A DNA stretch of 64,000 nucleotides from Ardenticatenaceae bacterium (GTDB taxonomy: Bacteria; Chloroflexota; Anaerolineae; Promineifilales; Promineifilaceae), in NCBI GenBank assembly GCA_030065875.1, contig JASJCR010000046.1:1-64000 (forward strand), read 5' to 3'. Positions within the stretch are counted from its first letter, which is position 1. Each line of letters begins with the position of its first letter. Positions 34,271 to 43,939 of the stretch are shown here, in pieces. Made by a program: the position numbers and the translations under genes. The notes under the pieces are model-generated. The model ran no database searches and had not been told where the DNA came from. It worked only from the letters and a program-made list of their open reading frames with translations.

Positions 34271-37200
34271 ATGAGTGATATTGAACACCACACCTCACAG
34301 GAAAACGAAAATCAACTCGATTTTATCGGTACCGAGATAGCCGTGGTCGGTATGGCCTGTCGCTTCCCAGGAGCAGACAGCCCGGATGAATTCTGGCACA
34401 ACATCAAAAATGGGGTGGAATCGATTCGAGCGTACAGCGATGATGAACTGCTCGAATCCGGCGTGCCGGAATCCCATTTAAATCACCCGAACTATGTCAA
34501 AGCGGGTGGTCCATTGGACAAGATGGAAATGTTTGATCCTCGCTTCTTTGGGCTGGGCCCCAAGGAAGCGGCCGTGATGGATCCACAACATCGCCATTTC
34601 CTCGAATGCGCCTGGGAAGCATTGGAACACAGCGGCTACGACCCTTCACGCGTTGAAGGGTCGATTGGGGTGTTTGGGGGCTCGGGGCACAACCTTTATT
34701 TGCCGTACAACGTTCTCACCAACCAGCATCTTCTGGAAAGTGAAGGGTTCTTTCTGCTGCGCCATACCGGCAACGACAAAGATTTCCTGACAACCCGCGT
34801 CTCTTATGCGTTTAATCTAAAGGGCCCCAGCGTTAACGTGCAAACCGCCTGCTCCACTTCGCTGGTGGCGATTCACTATGCCAGCCAATCTTTGCTCAAC
34901 GCGGAATGTGATATGGCCCTGGCCGGTGGGGTAACCATTGAAATTCCACATCGGCATGGATACTTCTTCGAAGAAGGGGAAATTTTAGCCCCTGACGGTC
35001 ACTGCCGGGCGTTTGATGCCTCATCCGAAGGGACAATTTTTGGCAGCGGGGTTGGCGTTGTGGTGCTGAAGCGCCTGACCGACGCCCTTGAGGACGGGGA
35101 TACGATTCATGCCATCATTTTAGGCTCGGCCGTCAACAACGACGGGGCCGAAAAAGCCAGCTATCTGGCCCCAAGCCCGGAAGGGCAGGCTTTGGCCATC
35201 AGCGAGGCGTTAAATCTGGCGGATATCGATGCGGACACAATCACCTATGTTGAAACTCACGGGACCGGAACACGAATCGGCGATCCCATTGAAATTCAGG
35301 GGTTGACCCAGGCGTTTCGCCAGTCAACGACCAAAACCGGCTACTGCGCCATTGGCTCCACTAAACCCAACATCGGCCATCTGGATACGGCCGCCGGGGT
35401 AGCGGGCTTTATCAAAACGGTCATGGCCCTAAAACATCGGCAGCTTCCCCCGAGCATTAATTACGAACAGCCCAATCCGATGATCGATTTTCCGAGCAGC
35501 CCGTTTTTTGTCAATACGGAGCTCAAAGATTGGCGCCCGGAAAATGATATTCCACGGCGGGCCGGGGTCAGTTCTCTGGGCGTCGGGGGAACCAATGCCC
35601 ATGTCCTGCTGCAGGAACCACCTCCTCAAGGTGTGAACACAACGGCGGACCCACAGATGTTTGTCGTGCCGGTTTCAGCCGTCAATGCCCCTTCTTTGGA
35701 CGGCAACACGGAAAATCTGGCCCGCTATTTAACCGCCAACCCGAACGTCAACCTGGCAGACGTTATTTTCACGCTGCAGCACGGCCGCAAAGCGTTTAGC
35801 CAGCGGCGAGTGGTTGTCGGTCGCAATCGGGAAGAACTGCTTGAAGCGTTAACCGCAAACGATCAGACACGGTCTGTCACTCGCACGGCGGCCGATAATA
35901 CCCCTGAGATGGTTTTTGCCTTTCCGGGAGGCGGTGCCCAATACCCCAATATGGGGATTGATCTTTATCAAAAGGAACCGGAATATCGGAAAATTCTCGA
36001 TGAGGGATTTGCCATCCTCAAAAATAAACTGGCGATTGATCTCAAACCCCTAATGTTTCCCGCAGCGGGAGAAGAAGAGGATGCCGCTCTCGAACTGCAG
36101 CGCCCCTCCCTCTCGCTGCCTTCGATTTTTTTGACGGAGTACGCCCTGGCCCGCCTCTGGCAGCAGATGGGGATTGAACCCCAGGCGATGATCGGCCACA
36201 GCCTGGGTGAATACACGGCCGCCTGCCTGGCCGGGGTCTTTTCACTCGAAGATGCCCTTTCCATCGTCACCCTGCGCGGGCAGCTGTTTGAAACCTTGCC
36301 GGAAGGCGGGATGATTTCCGTGCCTCTGCCGGAATCTCAGCTGATTGACATGCTGCCGGAAGGGTTGTCAATCGCCGTGATTAATAATCCCGAAATATCG
36401 GTGGTTTCCGGTGAAGTAAAACCCCTGGAGGCGTTTACCGCCCTGCTGGAAAGCAAAGATATTCCGGCTACCCGCATCAAAATAAATGTGGCCGCGCATT
36501 CCCCCATGCTCGATCCGATCCTGGACACCTTTAAAAATCGACTGCAGCAGGTAACCATGAATCCGCCGACGATGCCCTACGTTTCGAACGTCACCGGAAC
36601 GTGGATCAAACCGGAGGAAGCCACAGACCCCAATTATTGGGTCACCCATTTGCGGCACACCGTTCGTTTTGCGGATGGATTGGAAACGCTGTTCCAAAAT
36701 CCAAACCGGGTTATTTTGGAAGTGGGCCCCGGCCGGGCGTTGACCAGCCTGGCCCGCCAACATCCCAGCAAACTGCATCAAACAACGGCGATTACCTCGA
36801 TGCGTCACGTGCGCGAAGTGGTCCCGGATGACCGATATTTCTATTTGACATTTGGGGCCTTGTGGACGGCCGGGGTTGATGTGGACTGGTCGATTATCAA
36901 TCCGGTTGAAGGACGTCGTCGCATTCCGCTGCCCACTTACGCGTTTGATCACCAGGCGTTCTGGATTGATCCCGGAAACACGCTGTTTGTTCAATCGGCC
37001 CAAAAAGACGCCCACCTGGCCAAACAAAAACAGTTTAACGATTGGTTTTACCAGCCGGTGTGGGAACACGCCCCACTGCCACGCAAGCTGTCGGCCGTTG
37101 AGCCTAAAACATGGCTCCTCTTTGAAGACGATTCGGGAATTGGCCACGCCGTGCGCGATATTTTAATTGAACGAGATTATCGCGTGGTAACGGTCGGAGC

Positions 37201-40200
37201 CAGTGATCGGTTCCAGCAAATTGGGGAGCGAGAGTTCTTGATTCGGCCGAGCCAGCGATCGGACTATATTGACCTGTTTGAGTTTTTGCAGGCCAATGAG
37301 CTCGTGCCCGATCAGATTACCCATTTCTGGACGTATAACAATCACCAGCTCTTTTCGGCCGGGGCCAACGGCGTCCAATTCGCCCTCGACCGCGGCCTGT
37401 ACAGCCTGATGTATTTGGCCCAGGCGATTGGGGAAAGCGGATTAAGCGAACAAATTCACGTCAATATCGTGACCAGCGGGGCCAAAGCGATTGGCGATCG
37501 CGAACGGATACTCGACCCGGAAAAAGCCCTGCTCTATGGTCCGGCCAAGGTGATTCCCCGGGAATACCCCAACATTACCTGCAAAACGATCGACCTGCCC
37601 GCGCCGCCGACTTCGCAGCGGCGGCTGTTCCGGGCAAACCGTGAAGAGAATCCGCAGCAGCTCAACCGGTTGATCAACCGTCTGCTGCCAGAACTGCTCA
37701 CCCAATCGGAAAATTCAACCGTCGCGTATCGTGACAGCGGACGCTGGCGGGAAACGTTTGAAGCGGTACCCCCAGACATACTCCCCGCCCGGGATATCAA
37801 GCTTCGGAAAAATGGCGCCTACCTCATTACCGGCGGGATGGGTGGCATCGGCTATACCCTGGCCGAGTATTTAGCGGAGACGTATCAGGCCAAACTGGTC
37901 CTCATCAACCGCACCCCGCTGCCCCATCGTGCTGAATGGACAGAGTGGCTGGAAACAAAATCGCCCAAGCACCCCACCAGCCGCAAAATTCGGCAGCTGC
38001 TGGCGCTTGAGAAGCGAGGGGGGCAGGTTATCGCCATCGCGGCCGATGTAGCCGACGAGCGGCAAATTTCCGCCGCTGTGCGTCAAGCGGTGTCACAATA
38101 TGGACCGCTGCACGGAGTCATTCACGCGGCAGGGGTTGTCCACGACAATTTAATCCAGCTCAAAGCCACCGATGAGGTTGAAAAAGTGGTCGCTCCCAAG
38201 GTGGCGGGCACTATCAACCTGTACAAGGCTATCGAAAAAGAGCGTCTGTCTCCTGATTTTATGGTTCTGTTTTCGTCGACCAGCACCGTAATCGCCCCTC
38301 CTGGACAGATTGATTACGTGGCGGCCAACACCTTTTTGAATCACTTTGCCGCCGCGCATGCGCTGCCACAGGGGAAACCGATCATCGCCTTAAATTGGGG
38401 GGTTTGGCAGGAGGTCGGGATGGCGGCCGGCATACTCAACGCCGATCATGAGCTTCCGGCCGGCGAGCCCACCGAATATCCGCTGCTGCAGGTGATGACC
38501 AGCGATGAAGAGAACAAACGCGCATTTGTCTCTGACCTGAGCGTCAACGGCAGCTGGTGGCTCGATCAACACCGCATCAAACAGGGTCAGGCGCTGATTC
38601 CAGGGACCGGTTATCTCGAGCTGGCTCGCGCCTCCCTCACCAATGGCTCAGCCTTTAAACCTGTCGCGATCAAGGATATCTTTTTCCTATCTCCGCTCAG
38701 CGTTCCCGATCAGGAAACGCGCCGCATGAGCGTCACGCTGGAAAAAGAGTATCAGGAATTTTCTTTTTCAGTGGTGAGCGGGGTTGATTCTCAGGAAGTT
38801 GACCATGCTCGCGGCCGGGTCCAAACGCTCAACACCCCACCCCCAACCACCCGTCTATCGATTCAGGACGTGCTCGATCGATGCCGGCTGCGGCAGGTCG
38901 AATATGCGGCCGGTGAACAGGAAACCCGTCAGGAAACGTTTCTCGATTTTGGACCGCGCTGGAAGAATTTGCGCGAGGTCCATTATGGGGAACACGAAGC
39001 GATCGGCCGCCTAAAGCTGCCCCAACAATACCAGGACGATCTGCAAACCTTTTTCCTGCATCCGGCACTTCTCGACCTGGCCACCAGCATCGGTTTGCCG
39101 CTGACGGCCGGTTATGAGGAGCGAGATGATTTTTACGTTCCCCTCTCGTATGGATCGGTCAAAATTTATCGGCCGCTAACCGGAGAAATCTGGAGTCATG
39201 CGACCCTACGCCAAAGCGCAATCAGCAATGAGGATATCCCGGTTTTTGACATCACCATTGTTGATGAGGAGGGTCGTATTCTGGTTGAAATTGAGCAGTT
39301 TATCGTCAAACGGATCGATCACAAAGAAATCCTGGCCTTGCAGGAGGACGGCACCCCGTCAGCGGCAGCGACCAAAGAGGAAACGTTCCTGGAAAAAACG
39401 CTGCCGGCCGGCATCACGCCGGCCGAAGGGGTCAAAGCGTTTCAAACGGTTTTGGAAACCCAAACGACCCCCCAAACGATTATTTCCTCAATAGCGCTCC
39501 CCTCACTAATCGATTTTGTCAACGAGAAGAGCGCTCAAAGCAGTGAAGGATCACAGGTTTCCCTGAGCCGGCCGAACCTGTCGAGCGAGTTTGTCGAGCC
39601 GGAAACGGATATCGAGAAGCTGCTGGCCAGATTTTGGGAAGATCTTCTGGCGGTTGCTCCGATCGGCACCCAGGACGATTTCTTTGAGCTCGGCGGTCAT
39701 TCCCTGATTGCCGTGCGCTTGTTCACCAAAATCAAGAAGAGCCTCCACGTTGATTTTTCACTGGCGACTCTTTTCGAAGCACCAACAATCGCTCAATTTG
39801 CCGCCTTAATTGCTCAAACCGTGTCGGTTCCGGCCGATAACGCCCCGTCGACCAATGGTTCAGTCGCCATGTCCCAAAACGGGCAGTGGTCACCGGTGGT
39901 TCAAATCTCGGCCGGTGAAGAAAGCATTCCACCGTTTTTCTGCATTCACGGAGCCGGGGGAAATGTGCTGAACTTCCAAAGTTTAATGCAGCACATCGGT
40001 CAGGATATCCCCTTCTTTGGATTGCAGGCCAGGGGGGTAGATGGAAAACACCCGCCCCACAAAACCCTTGAAGAGATGGCGGCCGCGTATCTTGAAGGGA
40101 TCAAACAGGTGCGGCCGCACGGCCCATACATCCTCGGTGGCTATTCGGGTGGCGGGGTTGTGGCTCTCGAAATCGCCAAACGTTTGCGGGCGTTAGGCGA

Positions 40201-40690
40201 TGAAGTCCCGTTAATTATCTTTCTCGATACGTTCCATCCCTGGGTCACGCCCAGGCGCCGGGGGTTGAGGGAACATATTTCAAATTTAACGGAAGAGGGA
40301 ATTTCGTATTTGTGGCGCGGTTTTTCAAGACGCATCAGCGAGCGATTCTCCGAACGGGAAAAAGAGCTGGTTATTCAGGATCTCAACCTGAAGAGCGAAA
40401 CCATTCCGGTCGATTTACGCGAGTGGATGCTGGTGGAAAACTTTACAACCGCCTTAAAAAATTACGAACCCACGGTGTATACCGGCCGCGTGATCCAATT
40501 TTCCGCGGATATCACCTGGGATCAATATTCTCATGTGGAACAAGATCGTGGCTGGGGCGATTTGACACCCAATATGGAAGTGATAATCGTGCCGGGTGAC
40601 CATGATTCAGTGGTGATCGAGCCAAATGTGCAGATATTGGCCAGCTACATCCGCAGCTTGTTTATTCAGGAGATTCGACAGCCGGTTTAA
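34271..40690 (+). CDS. Type I PKS: KS-AT-KR-DH-ACP-TE
   Basis: 2139 residues, starting 9 bp after the NRPS stop, so likely coupled. KS (about 18-445): Cys193 in TACSTS, His in HGTGT (about 329) and NIGHL (about 368). AT (about 540-830): GHSLGE near 642, AAHSP at the specificity site, malonyl-like by general appearance. KR: structural part about 950-1150, GGMGGIG near 1188, SSTST near 1335, Tyr in IDYVAAN. DH (about 1395-1700): His in WLDQHRIKQG, Asp in HPALLDLA. ACP: GGHSL near 1808. TE (about 1875-2130): GYSGGG near 1956. The KR-before-DH order is not the textbook one. One extension, reduction, dehydration and release are expected. Stop overlaps the convergent gene's stop. Confidence 0.9.
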   Translation: MSDIEHHTSQENENQLDFIGTEIAVVGMACRFPGADSPDEFWHNIKNGVESIRAYSDDELLESGVPESHLNHPNYVKAGGPLDKMEMFDPRFFGLGPKEAAVMDPQHRHFLECAWEALEHSGYDPSRVEGSIGVFGGSGHNLYLPYNVLTNQHLLESEGFFLLRHTGNDKDFLTTRVSYAFNLKGPSVNVQTACSTSLVAIHYASQSLLNAECDMALAGGVTIEIPHRHGYFFEEGEILAPDGHCRAFDASSEGTIFGSGVGVVVLKRLTDALEDGDTIHAIILGSAVNNDGAEKASYLAPSPEGQALAISEALNLADIDADTITYVETHGTGTRIGDPIEIQGLTQAFRQSTTKTGYCAIGSTKPNIGHLDTAAGVAGFIKTVMALKHRQLPPSINYEQPNPMIDFPSSPFFVNTELKDWRPENDIPRRAGVSSLGVGGTNAHVLLQEPPPQGVNTTADPQMFVVPVSAVNAPSLDGNTENLARYLTANPNVNLADVIFTLQHGRKAFSQRRVVVGRNREELLEALTANDQTRSVTRTAADNTPEMVFAFPGGGAQYPNMGIDLYQKEPEYRKILDEGFAILKNKLAIDLKPLMFPAAGEEEDAALELQRPSLSLPSIFLTEYALARLWQQMGIEPQAMIGHSLGEYTAACLAGVFSLEDALSIVTLRGQLFETLPEGGMISVPLPESQLIDMLPEGLSIAVINNPEISVVSGEVKPLEAFTALLESKDIPATRIKINVAAHSPMLDPILDTFKNRLQQVTMNPPTMPYVSNVTGTWIKPEEATDPNYWVTHLRHTVRFADGLETLFQNPNRVILEVGPGRALTSLARQHPSKLHQTTAITSMRHVREVVPDDRYFYLTFGALWTAGVDVDWSIINPVEGRRRIPLPTYAFDHQAFWIDPGNTLFVQSAQKDAHLAKQKQFNDWFYQPVWEHAPLPRKLSAVEPKTWLLFEDDSGIGHAVRDILIERDYRVVTVGASDRFQQIGEREFLIRPSQRSDYIDLFEFLQANELVPDQITHFWTYNNHQLFSAGANGVQFALDRGLYSLMYLAQAIGESGLSEQIHVNIVTSGAKAIGDRERILDPEKALLYGPAKVIPREYPNITCKTIDLPAPPTSQRRLFRANREENPQQLNRLINRLLPELLTQSENSTVAYRDSGRWRETFEAVPPDILPARDIKLRKNGAYLITGGMGGIGYTLAEYLAETYQAKLVLINRTPLPHRAEWTEWLETKSPKHPTSRKIRQLLALEKRGGQVIAIAADVADERQISAAVRQAVSQYGPLHGVIHAAGVVHDNLIQLKATDEVEKVVAPKVAGTINLYKAIEKERLSPDFMVLFSSTSTVIAPPGQIDYVAANTFLNHFAAAHALPQGKPIIALNWGVWQEVGMAAGILNADHELPAGEPTEYPLLQVMTSDEENKRAFVSDLSVNGSWWLDQHRIKQGQALIPGTGYLELARASLTNGSAFKPVAIKDIFFLSPLSVPDQETRRMSVTLEKEYQEFSFSVVSGVDSQEVDHARGRVQTLNTPPPTTRLSIQDVLDRCRLRQVEYAAGEQETRQETFLDFGPRWKNLREVHYGEHEAIGRLKLPQQYQDDLQTFFLHPALLDLATSIGLPLTAGYEERDDFYVPLSYGSVKIYRPLTGEIWSHATLRQSAISNEDIPVFDITIVDEEGRILVEIEQFIVKRIDHKEILALQEDGTPSAAATKEETFLEKTLPAGITPAEGVKAFQTVLETQTTPQTIISSIALPSLIDFVNEKSAQSSEGSQVSLSRPNLSSEFVEPETDIEKLLARFWEDLLAVAPIGTQDDFFELGGHSLIAVRLFTKIKKSLHVDFSLATLFEAPTIAQFAALIAQTVSVPADNAPSTNGSVAMSQNGQWSPVVQISAGEESIPPFFCIHGAGGNVLNFQSLMQHIGQDIPFFGLQARGVDGKHPPHKTLEEMAAAYLEGIKQVRPHGPYILGGYSGGGVVALEIAKRLRALGDEVPLIIFLDTFHPWVTPRRRGLREHISNLTEEGISYLWRGFSRRISERFSEREKELVIQDLNLKSETIPVDLREWMLVENFTTALKNYEPTVYTGRVIQFSADITWDQYSHVEQDRGWGDLTPNMEVIIVPGDHDSVVIEPNVQILASYIRSLFIQEIRQPV

Positions 40691-41364
40691 GAGAAAATAA
40701 TACTCTTCAACCGCTCGATCTTTTTTAATTCCACATCCGGCATCACCAGCGCATCTTTAACCTTGGCGGTGCCCTGCACAAATTGCAAACCCTGTAAACT
40801 AATAAATACGTCTCTTGAGGCGGTCACCATTTGCAGGAGACGAATGAGTTCGCTGTCCGACCAGTTGGCGTCTACGACCTTGGGCTTCCCGTTCAACTGA
40901 ATCGTATCAGACAGGTACCTGGCATCTTTTTGCGGGGTAGCAAAAACAAGTCGATTGTTGGTAATCACCAGCCGCCACTTCAGATAATTAAAGTTCTCGT
41001 AAATCGCCCATCCACACCAGACCAGCAGCAGCAGCCAGGGAATCATCAAATTCCACAGCCAGCTGGGAAAAAGACCGGTGTCTAAACGAAAATAGGCGAT
41101 GCCGGACGTGACCAGCAGGGCCAGAATGACCACGATGGGGTAGTAATTATACAGGACATAGGCTGAAAAATTTTTGTACCACGCCTGATAAATAACCAGC
41201 AATACCTCTTCACCGGGATTAAGCTGATCAGAAATATCGGGGGGCAATAAAATGTCGTGGAGGCGTGGAGGGAAAACGCGCGACCAAAACCGCGATTGCA
41301 CTTCGGCCGTTATTTCGGCCATCGATTTATTCTCTTCAGACGATTGAGTCTGGGTTTCAGCCAT
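40687..41364 (-). CDS. PH-domain-containing membrane protein
   Basis: 225 residues: acidic N terminus, two TM helices (about 70-90 and 102-125), then a bacterial PH-like domain (LVITNNRLVFATP, DTIQLNG) with a C-terminal tail. No specific function known. Convergent with the PKS gene, with a 4-base overlap of stop codons; unlikely to belong to the biosynthetic cluster. Confidence 0.7.
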   Translation of the reverse strand: MAETQTQSSEENKSMAEITAEVQSRFWSRVFPPRLHDILLPPDISDQLNPGEEVLLVIYQAWYKNFSAYVLYNYYPIVVILALLVTSGIAYFRLDTGLFPSWLWNLMIPWLLLLVWCGWAIYENFNYLKWRLVITNNRLVFATPQKDARYLSDTIQLNGKPKVVDANWSDSELIRLLQMVTASRDVFISLQGLQFVQGTAKVKDALVMPDVELKKIERLKSIIFS

Positions 41365-41403
41365 ACGTTCGAAATGATTAAGTGAATCACAATAAGTTTT
41401 ATT

Positions 41404-41515
41404 AAAAAAACAGCCGCGGATGGCACGGATTCACTCTGATTTTTCTCCTCTAATCTGCGAAAATCTGCGCAATCTGCGGACGATTTTATTCATAAAACTT
41501 CTTGTAGTTTACTTA
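41404..41515 (+). repeat. Dispersed intergenic repeat family 2, copy 2
   Basis: Same orientation and word order as 1688-1817: CCGCGGATGGCACGGATTCA, TCTAATCTGCGAAAATCTGCG-type core and terminal GTAGTTTAC. Confidence 0.65.
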
Positions 41516-41518
41516 AAA

Positions 41519-42106
41519 TTACTTTGGATCGCCAGCATCGGCCGGTCGAGCCGGAATAATCAGCTCCTGACCGACAAAAATTAAGTCTGAGTATTGTAAA
41601 TTATTGACCTGTCTTAGTTGATCCAGTGGTACCCCATAAATGCGAGAAATATATGACAGCGTCTCCCCGGCCTGAACCACATGAGTGGTGGGCTGCAGCA
41701 GCACGCCAGACGGAGCTTGTAGGTCTGGCTGAACCTGAGGGTCGGCCTGGATTGGTGCCTGAATAATCGGCTGGGTCGTGGGCTGCGGGACAATCGACTG
41801 CGTCGTGCCATCGGCTGAAAAAGAATCGTCAATCAAATCGGTTGACGTGCCCACAAACTGCTGCCACTCAACAGAAGCCCGTGTATTTTGAATGCGATCG
41901 TTAAACCACAGCGGCAGAACATTGTCGATAAGCCATCCCACAGTAAGCGCAATAATTACCACCCCTAAAAAGTAGCTGATAATTTTTGCCAGCGGCTGGA
42001 CCGCCAAATTGGCTTTAAAAATTAGATAAAAAAGCCAGGAGATACCAATTGCCAGGGGGACAAAGGTCAATAAATTTTCAACACTCATATATTTCTCCTC
42101 GTCCAA
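41519..42106 (-). CDS. LysM domain membrane protein
   Basis: 195 residues: two hydrophobic segments (about 8-27 and 38-60), a Gln/Pro-rich extracytoplasmic linker, and one LysM domain (about 138-187; VVQAGETLSYISRIYGV, LIFVGQELIIP) that should bind peptidoglycan. It follows the M23-like gene by 6 bp on the minus strand; the pair likely acts on or at the cell wall. Confidence 0.88.
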   Translation of the reverse strand: MDEEKYMSVENLLTFVPLAIGISWLFYLIFKANLAVQPLAKIISYFLGVVIIALTVGWLIDNVLPLWFNDRIQNTRASVEWQQFVGTSTDLIDDSFSADGTTQSIVPQPTTQPIIQAPIQADPQVQPDLQAPSGVLLQPTTHVVQAGETLSYISRIYGVPLDQLRQVNNLQYSDLIFVGQELIIPARPADAGDPK

Positions 42107-42112
42107 ACCATA

Positions 42113-43423
42113 TTATGGAATAAGGATGGCCGGGTCGACAAATCTTTCTTCTTGTTTATCGTAAACGGTGTAGTGGACATGTGGGCCGGTAGCAATGCCA
42201 ACAGCACCCATGACCCCTACAGCTTGACCACGGTCCACTTCACCAGAGATGACTAAATACGATCTCGGATGGAGCATCCAAACAACCCAATCGCTGTTTT
42301 CAATGCGAATTGTGGTGTTATACCATTGATCCGTATACGTTGTTAATTTTCCCGGCATCGGGGCCTGTAACAACGCCCGACGATCTTGGCTTGATATATC
42401 AACCCCAGGTAACCCGTATTCACAACCGTGAAGATCCTGGGTTAAAATTGGAGAAGCGGTTACCGGGTTTAGCGATGGCGCCAAAAAACCTTTAAATAAA
42501 TCACTATCCGCCATCACGCAGGATTGTGAGGCGATAAATCTCTGATCGGGAAAAGCCATCGTGACCGGACTGCCGATATTTGGATTTTGAAAGCGATAAT
42601 TCAGCCAGTCAGAAATTCGATTAAAAGAATCGAGAAGGGCAATGCTAAACGGCCGTTCCTGGTCGTCTATCGATCCTACAATCAAGCTCTGCATGGCGAT
42701 ATGTGTAGGCCATGCCCCAAGTTGTGTAACCCGGACGCTCCCCAAAACAATATCTTGATACAGCATATTTTGATGGGCTTCATCAAACCCGTTCATGACA
42801 TAGGCAGATTGGTTGGGATCGAGCCGCTCTGCGGCAGAAACGCCAGCGTTATACGCAAAGTAGCATTTTTTAATTAAGCTTGCGTCTTGCGTTAGATAGG
42901 TAATTTCGGGACACCTTTTTTTGAATTCCTGGGCCGCGATGCTCAACTGCGCCCGAATTTCGAGATCATTAATCGGTCCTGGCTCAAAGCACGGCCTTTC
43001 TCCGGATTGAACCAGATCATATGCTCCAATTATGCCCGTACACAAGGTAGGGTTTTCAGCGCGCATACCGCTTTCCTTAAACCATATTACCAGGGGTACT
43101 TCTCTGGGAACATCTTCTTGCCGGCCGATTTGATCGCTGACAACGGCCCATTTTAGAACCTGATTTTGCACATCTGATGACAATTTATACTCTCGGGCCA
43201 TGTAAGAACGGCCGCCGCTCAACAACCCCAGAGCAATAAATATAAACATCAGCGCATCAAAAATGCCGCGAAACAATCCTTGTGTCAATTGGTAAGGTGT
43301 AAAACCCAGGGCCGGCAAAAACTGGTATTGCAACCAGTCTCGTAACCATTGAGGAAACAGCAGTGACCCCAGGTCATTAAGTGACATAACGAAATTATAC
43401 CTGTTTATGACAACTTGCGTCAA
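42113..43423 (-). CDS. Lytic transglycosylase-like / M23 peptidase-like cell wall protein
   Basis: 436 residues: a TM helix near residues 50-70, a lysozyme-like central region (WFKESGM near 112, AYNAGVSAAE near 191) and a C-terminal M23 (LytM) domain (about 340-436). The M23 part retains HxH (GPHVHYTVYD) and GxD (LPGVDIS), but the first zinc-ligand His (normally HxGxD) is Leu here. It may be an inactive or regulatory LytM, as in NlpD-like proteins. Envelope remodelling role inferred. Confidence 0.72.
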   Translation of the reverse strand: MTQVVINRYNFVMSLNDLGSLLFPQWLRDWLQYQFLPALGFTPYQLTQGLFRGIFDALMFIFIALGLLSGGRSYMAREYKLSSDVQNQVLKWAVVSDQIGRQEDVPREVPLVIWFKESGMRAENPTLCTGIIGAYDLVQSGERPCFEPGPINDLEIRAQLSIAAQEFKKRCPEITYLTQDASLIKKCYFAYNAGVSAAERLDPNQSAYVMNGFDEAHQNMLYQDIVLGSVRVTQLGAWPTHIAMQSLIVGSIDDQERPFSIALLDSFNRISDWLNYRFQNPNIGSPVTMAFPDQRFIASQSCVMADSDLFKGFLAPSLNPVTASPILTQDLHGCEYGLPGVDISSQDRRALLQAPMPGKLTTYTDQWYNTTIRIENSDWVVWMLHPRSYLVISGEVDRGQAVGVMGAVGIATGPHVHYTVYDKQEERFVDPAILIP

Positions 43424-43476
43424 GATTATGTCATCTTTTTAAACATGACTTTGGGGTCATTTTGCTTCAGCTAAAT

Positions 43477-43824
43477 TTAACCAAATAAGAGTAATAGGAG
43501 ATAGGCTGCTATAAAAAATACGATCAAGAGAGTAACCAAACGGCCGGCTCGTCGCCAAAATACCGGTGATGCAGGCGCTTGAACCAAATAATGCTCCGTG
43601 ATCCCCAACCAAAATAACCACGCCATGCCCAGCAAAAAAATAAAAAAGCGAGCAAACCCGGAAACCGTATAAATATTCCAGCCAAAGGTGTAGAATCGCT
43701 CCGTGGCAATCGCCTCCGTCGTCAAAAAAATCATGGTGACGTAAATTTGATTGGCCACGATCAACGCCAGGATCCCCAGCAGAATCCATACAAGATAGGC
43801 AACGGCAAAAGATTTTCTTTTCAT
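43477..43824 (-). CDS. Small hypothetical membrane protein
   Basis: 115 residues from ATG 43824, the point where protein-like sequence starts (MKRKSFAVAYLVWILL) with an AAGAAG ribosome site; the frame stays open upstream to 43986 through spacer DNA. Three or four TM helices. No family recognised. Confidence 0.55.
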   Translation of the reverse strand: MKRKSFAVAYLVWILLGILALIVANQIYVTMIFLTTEAIATERFYTFGWNIYTVSGFARFFIFLLGMAWLFWLGITEHYLVQAPASPVFWRRAGRLVTLLIVFFIAAYLLLLLFG

Positions 43825-43939
43825 ATCTTCTTTTCTGCTGTTTTGGTCTATCTCTCCCCGGAAATCCTTCCCCAATAAAGCAAATTGGGGCGCAAAGCGC
43901 CCCAAAAACTGTGGTCTGATGTCTGTAGTCTGCTGTCTA

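Noticed and set aside
36368-37147. 259-codon minus-strand open frame
   Set aside because: Exactly antisense to the AT region of the PKS; composition follows the sense codons.
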